Assembly (NCBI RefSeq): GCF_000090795.2
Contig: NW_003546596.1
Location: forward strand, 37,753-76,532
Source: Amphimedon queenslandica
Lineage: Eukaryota > Porifera > Demospongiae > Haplosclerida > Niphatidae
Length of the DNA: 38,780 bases
Direction of reading: 5' to 3'
A model generated the notes under the pieces. That model searched no databases. It had not been told where the DNA came from and saw nothing but the letters and a program-made list of their open reading frames with translations. Below are positions 10,201 through 19,614 of this stretch, piece after piece. A program made the translations under genes and the position numbers. The number at the start of each line of letters is the position of its first letter. Position 1 is the first letter of the stretch.

Positions 10201-10692
10201 ATGAAGTTCACAATACTAGCTCTGTTTCTATTATCTTCTTTTTTTGTGGATATGGCCAAAGCATCTTATAAGGAAGACTACTGTGGCAACAGAGTATATG
10301 TAACAAGTGGTGCAAATTATCCTCATCTTCATTGTGCTGATAATTTCCTTACATTTTCTAAGACAGAAACAGAACATTTACAATTTGCTCATGGTAATGT
10401 AATCTATTGTCCTCGAGTAATACGAGTCCTAAACAATCCTCTCCACTATGGATCATTTCATAGAAATCCAGTACTAAGAAATGCAATTATGCACTTTGCA
10501 ACTGACAATTGCGAAGAAGAAATGGATGAAGACTTCGATAGGGATAATTACAATGGATTAATAAACGATCATGAATCAAGTAAAAAGAAACCCAATAAAA
10601 AGAAGAAAATGAGTAAGAAAGAAAAAATGATGAAAAAACTAATGAAACACAAGAAACAACATAAAAAGGCAAAAAAGGCCAATAAGAGATAA
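10201..10692 (+). CDS. Secreted Cys-core protein with lysine-rich tail, array gene 7
   Basis: 163 residues, no intron. Signal peptide to about residue 21 (ending DMAKA). Core: YCGNR, YPHLHC, QFAHGNVIYC, VLNNPLHYGSF, DNC. An acidic linker (EEEMDEDFDRDNY) is followed by a tail very rich in lysine from about residue 126 (KKKPNKKKKMSKKEKMMKK). It pairs with gene 2, sharing the FAHG loop, the linker and the tail type, but the lysine runs themselves differ, suggesting selection for composition rather than sequence. The promoter block is shared with gene 8, whose coding part is quite different. Confidence 0.85.
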   Translation: MKFTILALFLLSSFFVDMAKASYKEDYCGNRVYVTSGANYPHLHCADNFLTFSKTETEHLQFAHGNVIYCPRVIRVLNNPLHYGSFHRNPVLRNAIMHFATDNCEEEMDEDFDRDNYNGLINDHESSKKKPNKKKKMSKKEKMMKKLMKHKKQHKKAKKANKR

Positions 10693-11099
10693 ATTCTAGG
10701 GATAAGGAGGAATCGAATATCTAAGAAGATCCAAGTCTTCAGAACATTATAATACACTAGTTATTAGTTAAAGCTATTTTTTGGAGTTTATTAATTATTA
10801 GTGAACAGATAAATAAAATAATAATTATATTGATGTTACCAAGTGCAATAGGCTAAGATGCATAGAAATGCACTCACTGCAGTACTTGAGCGGTGAGCAA
10901 TGGCAAATCACTTCACCCATTTCCATTACAGTGTCGTATGAATAAAATAAAATAAATGACTGTAAAAGTTATAGATTACTCTAGTGAGGGAAACAGATTC
11001 AATACAACAGTATAGCAACCACATTCATGCAACTGAACCAGCAAGACTATTCATTAGACAAATCATTTCCCTCTCGCTTCTGTAATTAGTACAGAATAC
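10693..11099. other. Intergenic, array gene 7 to relic
   Basis: Contains the 3' end of gene 7 and, from about 10970, sequence matching the upstream regions of genes 3 and 5, including a slightly altered 15-bp motif at 11067. No intact gene. Confidence 0.5.
11067..11081 (+). promoter_or_regulatory. Recurrent upstream 15-mer, decayed copy 5
   Basis: TTCCCTCTCGCTTCT, two changes from the common form, next to the gene relic at 11100. Confidence 0.4.
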
Positions 11100-11203
11100 G
11101 CCTGATCTTTGGTAATTGTATGAAAATCAAAGAAATAAGAGAGACTATTCATAGATTTGGTACAAAAGAATGTAATCTATACCTACAAATCAAAGATGAA
11201 TAG
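11100..11203 (+). pseudogene. Relic of a gene 3/5-type array gene (last third only)
   Basis: The sequence reads MKIKEIRETIHRFGTKECN and then LQIKDE before a stop, matching the end of the genes at 5157 and 8172, and the 3' flank after it also matches theirs to about 11400. The leader, first three cysteines and proximal promoter are missing. Upstream sequence of the same gene type abuts it at about 11100, so an internal deletion removed the gene body. Confidence 0.7.
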
Positions 11204-11399
11204 TAGAAGTTTAACAAACTTCTGCATGTTAATACAGCACACACTTCAAAGTTCAAATTTTTGATGTGAAATAATTATCTTGTAACTAATGGATGTTGGC
11301 TGATGATAGTTATGTCCCATTTCTTATCTTCATGGACAGTGATCTATAGCTTAAAACTGAAGAGATAAAAGTATACCAATGTAAACTGTGGTTATAGGT

Positions 11400-11816
11400 A
11401 AATTAAAATTTCCAACTGCCAATAGAATATACGGTAAATTACGGAAATAATAACATCAGAGCAAGTGATCACTATCATACAATTGTAATGACGTAGAGAG
11501 CAATTCATACACTAAGTCAATAACAACAAACAAGTGACAGGGACTACCCATTACACTAATCAATTCACTTCCCTCTCACTTCCCTATAGATCAAGTTTCA
11601 GATGCAATACAAGACTATGCTCAAGAATCAATGTTATGCGGAATTTCCGTCGAGACATTTGAAATCAAATATATCACTATTTTCATACAATAGTACTAAT
11701 GTTAGTAAGACTCCACTGTGATGAGTTTGTCGCTCTGAGATATCAATTACATGTACAGCTGCTATTTAAAGCGGAAATGTTTTGGCAAAATCCATCATTG
11801 GACAAAGTAAAAGGAC
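11400..11816 (+). promoter_or_regulatory. Duplicated promoter block of array gene 8
   Basis: Near-identical to 9784-10200 (offset about 1616 bp). Includes the 15-bp motif at 11569-11583 (248 bp before the ATG), TATCAATTACA at 11741-11751 and CTATTTAAAGCGG at 11762-11774 (55 bp before the ATG). Confidence 0.7.
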
Positions 11817-12200
11817 ATGAAGTTCACAATACTAGCTCTGTTTCTATTGTCTTGTATTTTTATAGACAATGTCAAAGCTGTTCGCTACAGGGAGAAATAC
11901 TGTAATGGTATGGAGACTGTAGAAGGTGATAAAGCTTCTCTTCGATGTCACAGCAACTGGATTAAATTTATTTTTGAAAATGACTACTTCATAGGTCACA
12001 TAGAATTGATAAAGAACGACCCCGACACGTGCAAAAGATTTTATCATATCCTCAGGTATCCACAATTCTATGGTAAATTATATGAAAGCCAAGAAGTAAC
12101 AGAATCATTGAGAAAATTTGGAGTCAAAGAATGTGGCAGTGACGAAGGAGAATATACTCTAACCAAACTATTCAAGAACATCAGAAGGTTGCAACAATGA
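11817..12200 (+). CDS. Secreted Cys-core protein, divergent form, array gene 8
   Basis: 127 residues, no intron. The leader MKFTILALFLLSCIFIDNVK is nearly that of gene 7, and the promoter is almost identical to that of gene 7, yet the mature protein is strongly diverged: the PHLHC motif has become SLRC, the beta-like FFTLSY segment is IKFIFEND, and the third Cys sits in DTCKRFYHILRYP. The four-Cys order and the QFYG and FGVKEC signatures keep it in the family. A short mixed tail ends NIRRLQQ. The contrast between a conserved front and a changed body is notable. Confidence 0.8.
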   Translation: MKFTILALFLLSCIFIDNVKAVRYREKYCNGMETVEGDKASLRCHSNWIKFIFENDYFIGHIELIKNDPDTCKRFYHILRYPQFYGKLYESQEVTESLRKFGVKECGSDEGEYTLTKLFKNIRRLQQ

Positions 12201-12735
12201 AATATCTAAAAGACTCAAGAAGAACATGCGTGAAGGTTTTTAAAGGACATACAAACATTAGCTATTAGTTTTAGTTTTCTAGTTATATTTTAGTGAATAG
12301 ATAGATAATATCATTTTTTTTCTATGACTTTTTTATAAGAAAATTAAAATTTGAAATATTGCATGGTGAGCTGGCAATGACTGCATGGGATGGGTAAACA
12401 CTAGGCCTAAATGACATACTGTATTTCTACAACAGTATCACTTATACATACACATAAAGGCTGTGGCCTAAATCTAAATATAAATCACTTCCCTCTTACT
12501 TCCATATAGCTACACCAGATCAACTACAACTGTAATAAGATAGAATTTAAGTACATGAAGGAAAAAAATATCAGTTTCCTTCAATATCACTCATGACTAT
12601 GACTACATTATAATAAGATTTGGGTCTGAGTGAATGTACAGTAGACAACCACAATGTCTCTACCTTTAACTATTGGATGGGTATCAATTATAGTTCCTAT
12701 TTAAAGTGGGGATATCTTTTAGTATCATAACCATC
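12201..12735. other. Intergenic, array genes 8 to 9
   Basis: Holds the 15-bp motif at 12489 and the promoter pair TATCAATTATA (12682-12692) and CTATTTAAAGTGG (12697-12709, 39 bp before the ATG). Nothing else is seen. Confidence 0.6.
12489..12503 (+). promoter_or_regulatory. Recurrent upstream 15-mer, copy 7
   Basis: TTCCCTCTTACTTCC, 247 bp before the ATG of the 12736 gene. Confidence 0.6.
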
Positions 12736-13293
12736 ATGAAGTTCACAATACTAGCTCTGTTTCTATTATCTTCCAGTCTCCTAGAGGCAGCAACAGTTAA
12801 TTACAAGAATAAATACTGTCAAAAGAAAGAATTCGTAACAAGTAAGAAGCAAACACCTCACCTTCACTGTGACAAAAACTTTATTTTACTCAAACATAAG
12901 AGAGGAGGTGATCATTATGAATACTTTGCAAAAGAGAATATAATCAGGTGTGCTAAATTATTTAAAGTTCTGGAGGATCCTAATGGTTTTGGTGCATTTT
13001 ATCGATTTGCTGAAATTGAAAAATCAATGATGGATTTTGCCGAAAATGAATGCAATAGAAGTGAAGAAGAAAAGCAACAGTTTGAAAGTGCTTTAGTAGA
13101 GTACAATAAAGCAAAGGCTGCCTCCATTAACAAAATGAACAATCAAAATAAGAAATACAGTAAACCAAGGACTCAGGTCGGGAAATTTAAAAACAAGCAA
13201 AATGAAAATATTGACAAAGATACAAAGCAAGAAAAAGACCAAGAGAAAGAAGACCAAGGGTCTGAGAACAACCAACAGTGTGATGCTCTCTAA
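12736..13293 (+). CDS. Secreted Cys-core protein with long polar tail, array gene 9
   Basis: 185 residues from the ATG at 12736. An in-frame ATG at 12706 lies inside the TATA-like box and is rejected because the leader MKFTILALFLLSSSLLEAA begins at 12736. Core: YCQKK, TPHLHC, IIRCAKL, DPNGFGAFYRF, ENEC. The tail of about 80 residues is rich in Lys, Asn, Gln and Glu, including KQEKDQEKEDQGSENNQQ, with one further Cys four residues from the end. The mixed-charge tail sits between the basic tails upstream and the acidic ones downstream. It is the last gene with the subfamily A leader. Confidence 0.85.
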   Translation: MKFTILALFLLSSSLLEAATVNYKNKYCQKKEFVTSKKQTPHLHCDKNFILLKHKRGGDHYEYFAKENIIRCAKLFKVLEDPNGFGAFYRFAEIEKSMMDFAENECNRSEEEKQQFESALVEYNKAKAASINKMNNQNKKYSKPRTQVGKFKNKQNENIDKDTKQEKDQEKEDQGSENNQQCDAL

Positions 13294-13964
13294 GGATAAG
13301 AAGTAATCCATGGACCAAGGACTATCATATGCAATACATTAGTTAATAGTGTATATTATATTTTAATTTAGTTCCTTCTATTTGTGCATAAGTGAGAATC
13401 TAGTTCCAAGGTTAATTGATACATGTTGAGTAGTTTGAAAGCCAAGGTGCAGCAGAATAGCAAAATCTGTTCACTAATAGAGTCAAACATCAGTCCAATC
13501 ACCCCACTATTCTGATCACTTCCCTCTCACTTCCCTGTAACTATATACCCCAGTACATGATATCAAGTTAGAGCATATGATACCCCAGAAAGATACAATA
13601 AGTGTTTCCTTTAAGGTAAATGCAATCCAATCCATTACTTATTATCAATAGCTACTTACCTACATGTACTACAAACTGTCATACATTATAATTATGATAA
13701 CATTTGGCACAATTGACAACCTAAATGTGAATTACAGGGGCTGCGCTCTTATACACACAATTGTGATTATCATTGATGCATGGATGAAGAACATTTCTTC
13801 TAAATATTGTATAGAAAACAGAAGCTTAAAATATCAATTAATTCATAACTATATGTACACATGTACGTGTACATTGTCATCAAAATAAACAATGAGTGAG
13901 AGAGTATTTATTAAGGTGGAGAGTGTGACCTAGTTCAGTTGAGGAGTAGATACCAGTAAAGAAT
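13294..13964. other. Intergenic, boundary of subfamilies A and B
   Basis: Contains the last 15-bp motif (13520-13534, 445 bp before gene 10) and, from about 13680, the first copy of the block repeated at 16460-16747. A TATTTATTAAGG TATA-like site lies at 13905, 60 bp before the ATG. Confidence 0.6.
13520..13534 (+). promoter_or_regulatory. Recurrent upstream 15-mer, copy 8
   Basis: TTCCCTCTCACTTCC, 445 bp before the first subfamily B gene. I saw no copy upstream of the later B genes. Confidence 0.5.
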
Positions 13965-14600
13965 ATGAAGCTTCCATTGATCGCTCTGTGTCTCTTGTCC
14001 TTTATTCTTATAAATGCTGCTGAAGCAAACTATAGGAAAGACTACTGTGGCAACCAGGAATTTGTGCCATGTACTAAATACCCTCATCTTCACTGTGGGA
14101 AGCGTTTCTTTACCCTTTCTTACAATGGTGGGAAGAAGCACGTTAATTTCATAGGGAAAAAAGGTGCCATGTGTAGCAACGTCAAGAAGGTTCTGGGCTC
14201 TCCTGGCCAATATGATAATTTTAACACAGTTCCTGCAATAGCAAATGCCATTATAAAATTTGATGACAACGAGTGTCAAAAACTATTTGAAGAAAGGAAT
14301 AAGAATGAAGGGCTGTTTCAAGAAGAGGATCCTAGGTTTGAAGAACTGGGTCTAGGTCCTATTGCTAGAGAACAGAGTTCTGGTCCTATTGCTGAAGAAA
14401 GTGTTTATGACTTCAACAAGAATCGTATGGATAAGAAGCATAAGACGGAAGATGATGAGGAGGAGGAGGAAAACAAGAATGAGATGAAGCCTCACTGGAA
14501 ACAAGAGAAGGGATATCACCAAGATGATGATGATGATGAGGAGCAAGAATGGAGAGAAGTGGAATATAGGGATGACAAAGAGCAGCCTGACTGGAATTAA
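13965..14600 (+). CDS. Secreted Cys-core protein with acidic tail, array gene 10
   Basis: 211 residues, no intron. Subfamily B leader (MKLPLIALCLLSFILIN, then AAEA). Core: DYCGN, KYPHLHCG, FFTLSY, HVNFIG, AMCSNV, VLGSPGQYDNF, DNEC at about residue 104; it has an extra Cys in VPCTKYP. The tail of about 105 residues has GPIA repeats and long Asp/Glu runs (EDDEEEEEN, DDDDDEEQEW), ending EQPDWN. The antisense of this tail gives a false leucine-rich reading frame. AATAAA at 14708. It is a tandem duplicate of gene 11, 2783 bp apart. An acidic secreted tail could bind calcium or cationic partners; that is inference. Confidence 0.85.
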   Translation: MKLPLIALCLLSFILINAAEANYRKDYCGNQEFVPCTKYPHLHCGKRFFTLSYNGGKKHVNFIGKKGAMCSNVKKVLGSPGQYDNFNTVPAIANAIIKFDDNECQKLFEERNKNEGLFQEEDPRFEELGLGPIAREQSSGPIAEESVYDFNKNRMDKKHKTEDDEEEEENKNEMKPHWKQEKGYHQDDDDDEEQEWREVEYRDDKEQPDWN

Positions 14601-14812
14601 AGACACATTCAGAACTGATACATGTACATTACTCTTAAATACACTTTATACAGTGACTTTAGAGCACATTCGTAGCTAGTTTATAGTTTTTTTTCATAGC
14701 AATTTTCAATAAAGGCTTTTCTGTTAAAAATAATTGGTAACATTAATAACTAAGAGATATAATAGAATGAATGAGTTAATTAATTACCTCCTGACACAAC
14801 ACAAAGGCCACC

Positions 14813-14842
14813 TACATGTACATGTACATGTACATGTACATG
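14813..14842. repeat. (TACATG)n self-complementary repeat
   Basis: About five tandem TACATG units, each overlapping a TACATGTA palindrome. The duplicated copy at 17618-17650 is interrupted. Confidence 0.85.
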
Positions 14843-15362
14843 CACAAGTTATAGCAATCTACTCTTGGTTATAGCAACCTAGTAGCAATGTTATATAATG
14901 TGAATAGTAAGGCTTTGGCTAAATTGCAAGAAATAATGACTAAATTAAATGTTGTCGAAAGCTCAACACGAACAAAATTGGAGTCTATTAAAAAACAAAA
15001 AACTAGGAGTCTAAACTACTTTAAATATTTATAAATATGATCACAAAATTATTCTTTCAAATCAAAATGTATGCATAAATAAGGCATACAAAACAAAGAA
15101 TCAAAGACTATAGTGTTTGTGTGAACTAGCTGGCTAAGAGGAAAAGGCCACTTATCATTTAAAGCTAAGAAATTGCTTGATCATAACAAGGCTACACCCA
15201 TGGTTTTGTCCAAAAAACGATATGTGCTTACTATCAAAATATATTCCTATTTCCTTATCTATAGAGGTCATTGTTTATACTTTCATGTTTATCATTGCTG
15301 TTTGCATTCAATACAACAATAGCACTGTGATATGAGAACATCCTGTTTACTGATACACAGTA

Positions 15363-15570
15363 TACTGTATAGCACTTTATTTTGGCAGCGCTTTATTTTG
15401 GCAATTTTGTTGTAAAATTGCAATTGGCGGTTTTTAATTTGGCGATTTTTGTGTACACATGCATTACTGAGCATGCGCATTAATGATTGGCGGTTTTAAT
15501 ATTGGCGATTCTGCTTGCAAACCACCAATTGCCAAAATAAAACTCTGCCAAATTAAAGCGTCATACGGTA
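15363..15570. mobile_element. MITE, GGCGG family, copy in duplicated block
   Basis: About 208 bp. Left TACTGTATAGCACTTTATTT, right reverse complement TACCGTATGACGCTTTAATT; interior GGCGG/CCGCC-type palindromes and a GAGCATGCGCATTAATG core. Lies at the same place in the duplicated block as the element at 18148, so it was present before the block duplicated. Confidence 0.75.
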
Positions 15571-16747
15571 TTTAGCAGGATCAAAACACAGCTACATTAT
15601 ACGCATAAAACACATAAACATAATATACTACAATAGTAATCTTTAGATTAAAGTATAGCAGAAGTTACTAACAAATTGTTAATGTAATTTGGAGGTCGGT
15701 GAATTAATTGTTGCCACATGCCATGAGTAATATTCAAATCGGCCGATTTTATTTTAGCGAATTATCAAATTGTGAAATTAATAGTTACATCATACATGTG
15801 CATGTATGGATATTTAATGAAACATTACCTATACATATACTGTATAACATACATGTACACGCGTATATGGTCACAAAATGGCCTCTAGTGAATATCATAA
15901 CATCAGGATCTAGTATAAAAGAAGCATACTACTAGTGGTAATTCTGTATACTTCGAGACAGGAGAAATTATTATCACATAGTACATATACATGTATATGA
16001 TGCATAACCATCTCATTGTATATTAAAGTAAATTCTTAGTGACTTGTTGTCCTTAATGTAGTCAATTAATAACAGCTGCATCTCAGGGGACAAAGAATAA
16101 TAAATTACTGCGTGTCACTGTTAGGCAGTAGATCAGTTGAGTTACCAACAGTGAATTACATGCAGTTCAGTTGTTGACAGTTAATTAGTGAAGAAGAGTA
16201 TTTATTGATTACCAATAAGTATTTATCTATAGCTGGTTTCACATAAACTTGATAGTCGCCATTTTGCAATTTGTTTCATTGCAACCACACCCACAAAAAT
16301 ATTTATTCAGAAAGCTACCACATTAGATCATTGATTTTAAATAGAGAGTAGTGCACACATGGGGTGTGACCAGAATAGGCGTGACTGGAGACGTAGGTAC
16401 ATACATACAGAGGGAGGGAGGGAGACTTTGCCTGAGTGGGGCTCACTCATGCTCGCCCCAATTATGATAACATTCGGTGCAATTGACAACTTAAATGTTA
16501 ATTACATTAGATGCGCTCTAATACACACAATTGTGATTGATGATTATCATTGATGCATGGATGAGGAACATCGCCACTAAATATTGTATAGAGACAGAAA
16601 CTCAAAATATCAATTAATTCATAACTACATGTACATGTGTACATTGTCATCAAAATAAACAATGAGTGAGAGAGTATTTATTGAGGTGGAGAGAGTGACC
16701 TACATGTAGTTTAGTTGAGGAGTAGATAGTAGATACCAGTAAAGAAT

Positions 16748-17386
16748 ATGAAGCTTCCATTGATTGCTCTGTGTCTCTTGTCCTTTATTCTTATAAATGC
16801 TGTTGAAGCAAACTATAGGAAAGACTACTGTGGGAACCAGGAATTTGTACCAGGTACTAAATACCCTCATCTTCACTGTGGGAAGCGTTTCTTCACCCTT
16901 TCTTACAAAGGGGGGAAGAAGCATGTTAATTTCATAGGGAAAAAAGGTGCCATGTGTAGCAACATCAATAAAGTTCTGGGCTCTCCTGAGCAATATGATA
17001 ATTTTAACAGAATTCCTGCAATAACAGCTGCCATTATAAAATTTGATGACGACGAGTGTCAAAAACTATTTGAAGAAAGGAATAAGAATGAAGAGCTGCT
17101 CAAAGAAGAGGATCTTACGTTTGAAGAACTGGGTCGAGGTCCTTTGGCTGAAGAACTGGGCCCAGGTCCTATTGCTGAAGAAAGTGTTTATGACATCAAC
17201 AAGAATCGTATGGATAAGAAACATAAGACAGAAGATGATGAGGAGGAGGAGGAAAACAATAATGAAATGAAGCCTCACTGGAAGCAAGAGAAGGGATATC
17301 ACCAAGACGATGATGATGAGGATGAGGAACAAGAATGGAGAGAAGTGGAATACAGGGATGACAAAGAGCAGCCTGACTGGAATTAA
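16748..17386 (+). CDS. Secreted Cys-core protein with acidic tail, array gene 11
   Basis: 212 residues, no intron, closely matching gene 10 from leader to final EQPDWN. Core: DYCGN, KYPHLHCG, FFTLSY, HVNFIG, AMCSNI, DDEC. It lacks the additional Cys of gene 10 (VPG here, VPC there). The tail has two GPLAEE/GPIAEE units and Asp/Glu runs of slightly different length (EDDEEEEEN, DDDDEDEEQEW). TATTTATTGAGG lies 73 bp before the ATG; AATAAA at 17494. Gene and both flanks form a recent tandem duplication. Confidence 0.85.
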   Translation: MKLPLIALCLLSFILINAVEANYRKDYCGNQEFVPGTKYPHLHCGKRFFTLSYKGGKKHVNFIGKKGAMCSNINKVLGSPEQYDNFNRIPAITAAIIKFDDDECQKLFEERNKNEELLKEEDLTFEELGRGPLAEELGPGPIAEESVYDINKNRMDKKHKTEDDEEEEENNNEMKPHWKQEKGYHQDDDDEDEEQEWREVEYRDDKEQPDWN

Positions 17387-19062
17387 AGACACATGCAGAA
17401 CTGATACATGTACATTACTCTTAAATAAATTTTATACAGTGACTTTAGAGCACATTTGTAGCTAGTTTATAGTTTTTTTTCATAGCAATTTTCAATAAAG
17501 GCATTTCTGTTAAAAATAATTGATAACATTAATAACTATTATCATAAAGAGATAATGACAAACTGTGATAGAATGGATGAGCTAATTAATTACCTCCTGA
17601 CACAACACAAAGGTCACCTACATGTACATAAACATGTACATGTACATGCACAAGTTGTAGCAATCTACTCTTGGTTGTAGTAACCTAGTAGCAATCTTGT
17701 ATAATGTGGATCGTAAGACTTTGCCTAAATTGCAAGAAATAATGACTAAATTAAATGTTGTCGAAAGCTTGACAAGAACAAAATTGGTGTCTATTAAAAA
17801 ACTAAAAATTAGGAGTCCAGGCTAAACTACTTTACATATTCATAAATATGATCACAAATTTATTCTTTCAAATCAAATTGTATGCATAAATAAGGCCGGT
17901 AGACAATACAAAGAATCGAAGACTATTGTGTTTGTGTAAACTAGCTGGCTAAGAGGAAAAAGCTACTCATCATTCAAAGCTAAAAAATTGCTCCATCATA
18001 AAATATATAGGAAATGATATGTGCATAATTTCTATTTCCTTATTTATAGAAGTCATTATTTATACTTTCGTGTTTATCATTGCTGCTTGCATTCGATACA
18101 ACAATAGCACTGTGATATGAGGATATCCTGTTTACTGATTCACAGTATACCGTATAGCGCTTTATTTTGGCAGCGCTCTATTTGGCAATTTTGCTGTAAA
18201 ATTGCAACTGGCGGTTTTTAATTTAGCGATTTTTGTGTACACATGCATTACTGAGCATGCGCATTAATGATTGGCGGTTTTAATATTGGCGATTCTGCTT
18301 GCAAACCACCAATTACCAAAATAAAAACTCCGCCAAATTAAAGCGTCATACGGTATTTAGCAGGATCAAGACACAGCTACATTATACGCATAAAACACAT
18401 AAACATAATATGCTACAATAGTAATCTTTAGATTAAAGTATAGCAGAAGTTACTAACAAATTGTTAATGTAATTTGGAGGTCGGTGAATTAATTGTTGCC
18501 ACATGTCATTGAGTAATATTCAAATTGGCGGATTTTATTTTAGTGAATTATCAAATTCCAAAAATACTAGTTACACGTATGTACGGATACTTAATGAAAC
18601 ATCCGCTATACATATACTGTATTATGTACAAGTGTATACGGTCACAAAATGGCCTCTACTAAGTAATATAACATCAGGAATCAGGATCTAGTAAATGAAG
18701 CATGCTACTGCTAGTGGTAATTCTGTATACTTCGAGACAGGAGAAATTATTACTACATAGTCCATATACACGTACTGGTATATGATGTACACTTGTAACC
18801 ATCTCATTGTATGTGTGAAGTAGACACTTAGTCGACTTGTTGTGGCTAAGTATAATGTAAGGTTGGCCATGAATAACAGCTGCATCTCAGGAGACAAGGA
18901 ATAATAAATTAATGCTTGTCACAGTTAGGCAGTAGATCAGTTAAGTTACCAACAGTGAATTACATGCAGTTCAGTTGTAGACAGTCAATTAGTGAAGAAG
19001 AGTATTTATTGAGGTCCAGAGAGTGACCTAGTTCAGTTGAGGAGTAGACACCAGTAAAGAAT
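17387..19062. other. Intergenic, array genes 11 to 12
   Basis: Second copy of the 14601-16200 spacer, with the MITE at 18148-18355. The gene 12 promoter (TATTTATTGAGG, then GAGGAGTAGACACCAGTAAA) directly precedes 19063. No gene. Confidence 0.6.
18148..18355. mobile_element. MITE, GGCGG family, duplicated copy
   Basis: Left TACCGTATAGCGCTTTATTT; right end ...AAAGCGTCATACGGTA. Near-identical to 15363-15570, about 2785 bp away, in the duplicated spacer. Confidence 0.75.
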
Positions 19063-19614
19063 ATGAAGCTTCCATTAATCACTCTGTGTCTCTTGTCCTT
19101 TATTCTTATAAATGCTGTTGAAGCCTATAAAGAATACTGTGGCGGCAAGAAATTTTTGCCAAATAAAGATCAATACCCTCATCTTCACTGTGATAATAGT
19201 TTCTTTACCCTTTCTTACAGGGGAGGAAACGATCATGTTAATTTTATAGGACGCAATGGTCCCCAATGCAGTAATGTAAGAAAAGTACTGGCTTCTCCCT
19301 CTGAATATGACGATTTTGACAGATATGAGGACATAAAAAATGGCATCGAAGCATTCAACAGGGATTATTGTGGCGGCATCACTGTAGCACGCAATAAGAA
19401 CGAAGAATGGTTAGTAGAGGAGTATCCTGTGTTTGAAGACAACAGTAACCATAAAGAATATTATCAAGATGGTAAGGTAGTGGAATACAGGAAACCTTAC
19501 AACAATCGTAAAGAATACGCGTACGACCAAGAATATAACGAGGAGCAGGGATACGAGGTTGAAAGGAAGCCCTACTGGAGGATGAGGAGGGACTATCACA
19601 AGAAAAGATTCTAA
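19063..19614 (+). CDS. Secreted Cys-core protein with Tyr/Arg-rich tail, array gene 12
   Basis: 183 residues, no intron. Subfamily B leader ending NAVEA. Core: EYCGG, YPHLHCD, FFTLSY, HVNFIG, PQCSNV, VLASPSEYDDF, DYCGG. The tail of about 80 residues is rich in Tyr, Glu and Arg: WLVEEYPVFEDNSN, then KEYYQDGKVVEYRKPYNN, then KPYWRMRRDYHKKRF at the end, with several dibasic pairs. Tail and 3' flank are nearly shared with genes 13 and 14. Dibasic cutting into peptides is conceivable but there is no amidation Gly, so it is not claimed. Confidence 0.85.
   Translation: MKLPLITLCLLSFILINAVEAYKEYCGGKKFLPNKDQYPHLHCDNSFFTLSYRGGNDHVNFIGRNGPQCSNVRKVLASPSEYDDFDRYEDIKNGIEAFNRDYCGGITVARNKNEEWLVEEYPVFEDNSNHKEYYQDGKVVEYRKPYNNRKEYAYDQEYNEEQGYEVERKPYWRMRRDYHKKRF

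Larger units (their letters stand above)
14601..16747. other. Intergenic, array genes 10 to 11
   Basis: A 2.1-kb spacer largely duplicated at 17387-18960. Contains a TACATG tandem run (14813-14842), a MITE (15363-15570) and, from about 16450, the duplicate of the gene 10 promoter. Short frames at 15708-15935 and 16359-16553 have no family or domain signature. No gene. Confidence 0.6.

Noticed and set aside
14352..14606. Minus-strand leucine/isoleucine-rich reading frame, and its twin at 17066-17392
   Set aside because: They are the antisense of the Asp/Glu-coding tails of genes 10 and 11 and look hydrophobic only for that reason.
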